This document shows positions 6,234 to 9,639 of a DNA stretch of 9,639 nt, piece by piece. The stretch's first letter is position 1, and every line of letters begins with the position of its first letter. Source of the stretch: an uncultured Clostridia bacterium (lineage in GTDB: Bacteria; Bacillota; Clostridia; Christensenellales; Aristaeellaceae); the NCBI GenBank assembly GCA_934647145.1, contig CAKUFB010000082.1, positions 1 to 9,639 of the forward strand, read 5' to 3'. The notes under the pieces were generated by a model, which was not told the origin of the DNA, did not search any database, and saw only the letters and a program-made list of their open reading frames with translations. A program made the translations under genes and the position numbers.

Positions 6234-6263
6234 CTTCCCACTCTTTTCCTCGATGATAGGTTT

Positions 6264-6292
6264 ACTATACCACGCCGCGCGCGCCCTGTCAA
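6264..6292 (-). promoter_or_regulatory. Consensus promoter of the ABC-F gene
   Basis: On the minus strand there is TTGACA (6292-6287), a 17-bp spacer and TATAGT (6269-6264). It begins 8 bp after the stop codon of the nucleoside hydrolase gene and predicts a start near 6257. A promoter this strong followed by a terminator is the usual arrangement for a gene kept off by attenuation rather than by a repressor. Confidence 0.88.
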
Positions 6293-6300
6293 GCGGGAAT

Positions 6301-7218
6301 TCAGCGCGTCAGGCGGGTAAACAGATCCTCGAACACGCCGTCGCGATGGATATTCGAGACGTACTGGATGAAGTGGCGGCGGGAATCGAAGCCGTAGTGA
6401 TGGTCGTACTCGGGAATCGGGCTGCGCTCCAGGCGCGCGTCCATGAAGCGCTTTTCATGGTTGTGCAGCCAGGCCACCGCGGACACGTCCCAGATCACGC
6501 GGCTCCAGGGCTTGCCCTTGGCGTAGGACTCGGCCTCCTGCCGGGTGTGCGAGGCCAGGTAGTCGGCCAGGGGATTTTTGCCGGTCAGCCAGCAGTCCAG
6601 CTCCGGGCCGGTGGTGGTGAGCCGGTCGACCACGCCGCCGCAGGGCAGCTGCACCACCGGCGCGCCGCAGCCGAAGACCACGCGCGCCGCCGCCACGTCC
6701 TGCATCATGTTAAACTCCTGCGTGTCCGGGAAGTGGAGCGCGTGCCCGCCCAGCCAGACCACGACGATCTTCTCGCGGATGGACGGATCCATCAGGATGG
6801 CCGAGGCCACGTTGGTAATCGCGCCGATGGCCAGCACGTAAAGCGGCCTGTCGACCGAGTATTCCCGCGCCTTCTCCACGATGAAGCGGGCGGCGGGGGA
6901 GTCGACCGGGGTCTTTTCGTCCGGCAGGTAGGCGCGCGAGCCCTCGTAGACGCTGGCGCACAGCTCCTCGCGCCCGGCCAGGCGCAGGATGTTCAGGATT
7001 TCCTCGTAGCTTTTGATCATGCCGTCCTCGGGCGAGGCCGAGTGCTGATTGAAGAAGGGCGCGGCGGTCAGGCCGACGGTGGTTGCCTTGTCCTGAGAGT
7101 TGATCAGGTAGGCGATGGCGAACTGGTCGTCGATTTCGTTGTATGCGTCGGTGTCCAGAATCACGTCCACGTGACCCGCCGGGGCCTGCAGATTGCGAAT
7201 GAGCTGTTCCTGAGTCAT
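6301..7218 (-). CDS. Inosine-uridine-type nucleoside hydrolase
   Basis: This 305-aa protein belongs to the IUNH family, which cleaves the N-glycosidic bond of ribonucleosides to give base and ribose (purine/pyrimidine salvage) and uses a bound calcium ion. DVILDTDAYNEIDDQFAIAY (18-37) carries the aspartate cluster D22, D24, D30 and D31. IGAITNVASAI (131-141) holds the conserved threonine, WLGG (155-158) and FNMMQDVAAARVVF (169-182) are family motifs, and D244 in IWDVSAVAW is the C-terminal aspartate. The aspartate loop is two residues longer than the classic DTDPGxDD, and W243 replaces the usual histidine before the last aspartate. These mark a divergent subfamily, so the substrate is uncertain. 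The start at 7218 has AAAAGGAG about 9 nt upstream. It follows pepT by 34 bp and is probably cotranscribed with it. Confidence 0.88.
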   Translation of the reverse strand: MTQEQLIRNLQAPAGHVDVILDTDAYNEIDDQFAIAYLINSQDKATTVGLTAAPFFNQHSASPEDGMIKSYEEILNILRLAGREELCASVYEGSRAYLPDEKTPVDSPAARFIVEKAREYSVDRPLYVLAIGAITNVASAILMDPSIREKIVVVWLGGHALHFPDTQEFNMMQDVAAARVVFGCGAPVVQLPCGGVVDRLTTTGPELDCWLTGKNPLADYLASHTRQEAESYAKGKPWSRVIWDVSAVAWLHNHEKRFMDARLERSPIPEYDHHYGFDSRRHFIQYVSNIHRDGVFEDLFTRLTR

Positions 7219-7252
7219 GCTGTGAATCTCCTTTTCATGAATGTCTGTGCCA

Positions 7253-8458
7253 TCAGCGGGCGCGCACGAGGTGGGTCAGCGCCTCGACCACCCTGTCCAT
7301 CGACTGCACGGTGATGCACTCAAAGCGGCCGTGGCAGTTCATGCCGCCGGTGGGCAGGTTGGGGCAGGGCAGGCCCATGAAGGACAGGCGCGCGCCGTCT
7401 GTGCCGCCGCGGATGGGCAGTGCGCCGGGCGTGCAGCCAATGGCGCGGAAGGCGTCCATCGCGCGCTCGACCACGTCCATGTGATCGGCCAGCTTTTCCT
7501 TCATGTTGTAGTAGCTGTCGCGCAGGTCGAGCTCGAAGGCGCCTTCGCCGTACTTTTCGTTCAGGTAGGCGACGGTGCGGCGCATGAATTCCTTGCGCGC
7601 CTCGAACTTCTCCCGGTCGTGGTCGCGGATGATGTACTGCACGCGCGCGTGCTCCACGCCGCCCTCGATCGCGCAGAGGTGATAGAAGCCCTCGTAGCCC
7701 TCGGTGTGGGCCGGAATCTCGGCGGCGGGCATCAGGCTGACCAGCTCGGCCGCCATCAGCGCCGCGTTCTTCATCTTGCCCTTGGCGCTGCCGGGATGCA
7801 CGCTCAGGCCGTTGACCGTCACGCTCGCCGAGGCCGCGTTGAAGTTTTCGTACTCGATGAAGGGCAGCTCGCCGCCGTCCACGGTATAGGCGAAGTCCGC
7901 GCCGAAGCCGGGCACGTCGAACAGATCCGCGCCGCGGCCGATTTCCTCGTCGGGCGTAAAGCCCACGCACACCTTGCCGTGCGCGATCGAGGGGTCGCTG
8001 AGCAGCCGCTCGCACAGGGTCATGATCTCCGCCACGCCGGCCTTGTCGTCCGCGCCGAGCAGCGTCCTGCCGTCGGTCACGATCAGATCCTCGCCGGCCG
8101 CGTCCCTGAGAAGCGGGAACACGGCGGGGGAGAGCACGCAGCCCTCGGACAGGGTGACGTCGCCGCCGTCGTACTTTTCGACGATGCGGGCGTTCATGGG
8201 CAGCGCGGGAGCCTCGTCCACCGTGTCCATGTGCGCGATCAGGCCGATGGCGCTCTGGCCCTCGCAGTTGGCGGGAAGTGTGCCGTAGACGTAGCCGTGC
8301 GCGTCGATGTGCGCGTCGGATATGCCCATCGCCTTCATTTCCTCGACCAGGTACCGGCCGAAGACCAGCTGGCCCTCGCTGCTGGGGCAGTGCTCGTTGT
8401 TTTCGTTCGAGGTGGTGTCGAACTGAATGTACTTCAGAAAGCGCTCGTATGCACGCAT
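7253..8458 (-). CDS. pepT: Peptidase T (tripeptide aminopeptidase, M20B)
   Basis: This 401-aa cytoplasmic di-zinc aminopeptidase removes the N-terminal residue of tripeptides; the E. coli enzyme has 408 residues. The metal and catalytic residues are in place: H76 and D78 in IAHMDTV, D137 in LLGADDKAG, the E171/E172 pair in TPDEEIGRG, D194 in YTVDGGE and H376 in GGMNCHGRFE. The central dimerisation (lid) domain covers about 205-320 and includes LSVHPGSAKGKMKNAA. The PIRGGTDGARLSF segment (348-360) is typical of PepT. The start at 8458 has GGAGG 9 nt upstream. It is first in a likely operon with the nucleoside hydrolase, together suggesting scavenging of peptides and nucleosides. Confidence 0.95.
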   Translation of the reverse strand: MRAYERFLKYIQFDTTSNENNEHCPSSEGQLVFGRYLVEEMKAMGISDAHIDAHGYVYGTLPANCEGQSAIGLIAHMDTVDEAPALPMNARIVEKYDGGDVTLSEGCVLSPAVFPLLRDAAGEDLIVTDGRTLLGADDKAGVAEIMTLCERLLSDPSIAHGKVCVGFTPDEEIGRGADLFDVPGFGADFAYTVDGGELPFIEYENFNAASASVTVNGLSVHPGSAKGKMKNAALMAAELVSLMPAAEIPAHTEGYEGFYHLCAIEGGVEHARVQYIIRDHDREKFEARKEFMRRTVAYLNEKYGEGAFELDLRDSYYNMKEKLADHMDVVERAMDAFRAIGCTPGALPIRGGTDGARLSFMGLPCPNLPTGGMNCHGRFECITVQSMDRVVEALTHLVRAR

Positions 8459-8486
8459 GTGTCAGAACCTCCGTTTCGTTTTCTCC

Positions 8487-8515
8487 ATTATAGCACCTGA
8501 ATTGGCAATTGACAA
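8487..8515 (-). promoter_or_regulatory. Promoter of pepT
   Basis: On the minus strand there is TTGTCA (8515-8510), a 17-bp spacer and TATAAT (8492-8487). It predicts a start near 8480 and a leader of about 20 nt. Its -35 box overlaps that of the divergent nitroreductase promoter. Confidence 0.85.
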
Positions 8516-8537
8516 CCGTTCTCTTTTGTGTTACGAT
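8509..8537 (+). promoter_or_regulatory. Promoter of the nitroreductase-LarA unit
   Basis: TTGACA (8509-8514), a 17-bp spacer and TACGAT (8532-8537) fit a sigma-A promoter. The predicted start near 8544 falls at the AAGGAGG ribosome site (8544-8550), giving a 5' leader of only about 17 nt. Confidence 0.75.
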
Positions 8538-8560
8538 GCAAAAAAGGAGGTTGAGAAACC

Positions 8561-9106
8561 ATGAACGAAACCATTCGGACGCTGCTCTCCCGCAGGAGCA
8601 TTCGCAGCTATACCGACCAGATCGTGCCGCGCGAGCTGCTCGATCAGATCGTCGAGTGCGGCAAGTTCGCCGCCACCGCCATGGGCAGGCAGCCCTGGCA
8701 CTTCACCGTCGTGACCAGCCGCGCGGCGCTGGACGAAATCGTATCGAGGAACTGCGAGATCCTGCTGGCCGACGGCCGCGAGGTCGAGCCCGACTTCGAC
8801 AACTTCCGGGGCGCGCCCTGCGCCATCCTGGTTTCGGGCGACGAGAGCAACGAGATGTTCGCCGACATCGACTGTGCCAACGCCACCGAGAACATGGCCA
8901 TCGCCGCCTGCTCGCTGGGCCTGGGCTCCTGCTACATCGCTTCCTTCCGCCCGGCGTTCAATCAGGACGCGGATCGCAGCCTGCACCGCCGCTTCGGCAT
9001 TCCGGACGGCTACCGCGCCACGCTGGCCCTGGCCGTCGGCTACGCGAGCGGCGAGCCCTCGCCCCGCGCCGAGCGCCTGAGCGGCACGGTGAACTACGTC
9101 GAGTGA
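8561..9106 (+). CDS. Nitroreductase-family FMN-dependent oxidoreductase
   Basis: This 181-aa single-domain protein is of the nitroreductase fold, whose members bind FMN at a dimer interface and reduce nitroaromatics, quinones, enones or flavin with NAD(P)H. The N-terminal SRRSIRSYTDQIVPRELL (10-27) is the family's FMN-phosphate and dimer segment. AATAMGRQPWHFTVV (37-51) is the second conserved stretch. NATENMAIAACSLGLGSCYI (107-126) is the long FMN-contacting helix and loop, and LALAVGYASGEP (155-166) closes the fold. The start at 8561 has AAGGAGG 10 nt upstream. It is 21 bp ahead of the LarA-like gene and probably cotranscribed with it. The physiological electron acceptor cannot be told from the sequence. 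Confidence 0.92.
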   Translation: MNETIRTLLSRRSIRSYTDQIVPRELLDQIVECGKFAATAMGRQPWHFTVVTSRAALDEIVSRNCEILLADGREVEPDFDNFRGAPCAILVSGDESNEMFADIDCANATENMAIAACSLGLGSCYIASFRPAFNQDADRSLHRRFGIPDGYRATLALAVGYASGEPSPRAERLSGTVNYVE

Positions 9107-9127
9107 GTGGAAGGGGAGCGTATGAGC

Positions 9128-9639
9128 ATGCCTGAAGACAAGTGCGTGTCCCTGCCGTACGGCCGCGGCCAGGTGACCTTTACCATTCCGCAGAACCGCC
9201 TCAGGGCGGTACTGGCCGTGCGTCATGAGGAGGGCGGCGAGCCGGATCAGCAGGCCATCGTGCGCCGGGCGCTCGAGCATCCGATCGGCAGCGCGCCGGT
9301 CAGCGAGCTGGCGAAGGGGAAAAGGCGCATCCTGCTGATTACCAGCGACCACACCCGCCCGGTGCCCAGCCGCGTCACCCTGCCCATCTACCTCGAAGAG
9401 CTTCGAAAGGGCGCGCCCGAGGCCGAAATCCGCATACTGATCGCCACCGGCATGCACCGGCCGACCACGCGCGAGGAAATGATCGACAAGTTCGGCGAGG
9501 AGATCGTGGCGCGCGAGACCATCATCAACCACGTCTCCAGCCGCATGCAGGACATGACCTTCAAGGGCATCCTGCCCTCGGGCGGCGAGCTGTGGATCAA
9601 CAGCCTGGTGGACTGGGCCGAGCTGGTCGTGTCCGAGGG
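9128..9639 (+). CDS. LarA-like nickel-dependent racemase/epimerase (DUF2088), N-terminal part
   Basis: The frame is open from the ATG to the window edge, so about 170 residues are visible of an expected total near 420. Diagnostic LarA/DUF2088 motifs are the LPYGRGQV start, ITSDHTRPVPS (the SDxTRP motif) and LIATGMHRPTTREEM (the ATGxHRP motif, whose histidine corresponds to an active-site histidine of lactate racemase). A following INHVSS segment resembles the next conserved histidine region. Family members use a nickel-pincer nucleotide cofactor made by LarB, LarC and LarE to racemise lactate or epimerise other 2-hydroxyacids and sugar acids. Of two in-frame ATGs (9122 and 9128), 9128 is preferred because AAGGGGAG (9111-9118) is then 9 nt away rather than 3. 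The substrate is not determined; lactate is only one option. Confidence 0.87.
   Translation, partial: MPEDKCVSLPYGRGQVTFTIPQNRLRAVLAVRHEEGGEPDQQAIVRRALEHPIGSAPVSELAKGKRRILLITSDHTRPVPSRVTLPIYLEELRKGAPEAEIRILIATGMHRPTTREEMIDKFGEEIVARETIINHVSSRMQDMTFKGILPSGGELWINSLVDWAELVVSE

Larger units (their letters stand above)
6051..6257 (-). promoter_or_regulatory. Attenuator leader of the ABC-F gene
   Basis: The predicted leader of about 205 nt holds, in transcript order: a 3-codon ORF (6233-6222); a hairpin GGCCAT-GTCAT-ATGGCC (6192-6176); an antiterminator strand GCCGAATTCAG (6164-6154); a 7-bp hairpin capped by a GCAA loop (6126-6109); the terminator (6110-6075); and the GAGGTG ribosome site. The antiterminator strand pairs with CTGTTTTCGGC (6107-6097), the 5' arm of the terminator, with 9 of 11 bases matched, so the two folds exclude each other. 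Antibiotic-responsive attenuation by a stalled leader ribosome is known for ABC-F genes such as vmlR and lmo0919. That this leader works the same way is inference. Confidence 0.72.

Noticed and set aside
6037..7314. Plus-strand ORF (425 codons) across the ABC-F leader and nucleoside hydrolase
   Set aside because: It runs opposite a motif-complete hydrolase and across a promoter and terminator, with no ribosome site or protein family.
7241..8500. Plus-strand ORF (419 codons) opposite pepT
   Set aside because: It is the antisense shadow of a gene whose full set of M20 metal ligands is intact, and its composition is low-complexity His/Val/Ala/Gly.
8531..9532. Minus-strand ORF (333 codons) opposite nitroreductase and LarA
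   Set aside because: It spans two well-supported plus-strand genes and has shadow-like composition.
1..9639. A defence island, prophage, CRISPR or transposon system
   Set aside because: All recognisable genes are metabolic, regulatory or ABC-F. No nuclease, integrase, transposase, direct-repeat array or tRNA attachment site was seen.

Overview
The window looks like chromosomal DNA of a GC-rich member of the Clostridia (Firmicutes/Bacillota), probably gut-associated. The reasons are near-consensus sigma-A promoters (TTGACA, 17-bp spacer, TATAAT-like), AAGGAG-type ribosome binding sites, strong GC preference at third codon positions, and the gene families present. A Christensenellales or Oscillospirales-type genome would fit, but this is inference only. 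No rRNA, tRNA, CRISPR array, transposase or phage gene was seen.

Layout. Positions 1-208 hold the last 68 codons of an AraC-family regulator (+). A shared hairpin terminator (about 203-250) follows. Next is a minus-strand sugar operon: a long class I mannose-6-phosphate-isomerase-like protein (3035-1224) followed by a ROK-family sugar kinase (1160-267). An intrinsic-terminator-like hairpin sits between the two. A divergent MurR/RpiR regulator (3346-4248, +) shares the 310-bp control region, which has a consensus promoter in each direction. The likely logic is that the SIS domain of the regulator senses a sugar phosphate and controls the isomerase/kinase pair and perhaps itself.

Between the regulator and the next gene (4249-4514) lies a structured non-coding element. 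Two near-identical terminator palindromes flank about 175 bp of nested hairpins with imperfect terminal inverted repeats.

A minus-strand block covers 4515-8458: pepT (tripeptidase), an inosine-uridine-type nucleoside hydrolase, then an ABC-F ATPase. The ABC-F gene has its own consensus promoter and a leader of about 205 nt. The leader carries a 3-codon ORF, a predicted antiterminator and an intrinsic terminator that ends just before the ribosome binding site. This is the architecture expected of an attenuation-controlled ribosome-protection gene and is the most interesting signal in the window.

From 8561 a plus-strand pair begins: a nitroreductase-family flavoprotein and the start of a LarA-like (DUF2088) nickel-dependent racemase that runs off the end. 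The pepT and nitroreductase promoters are back to back with overlapping -35 boxes.
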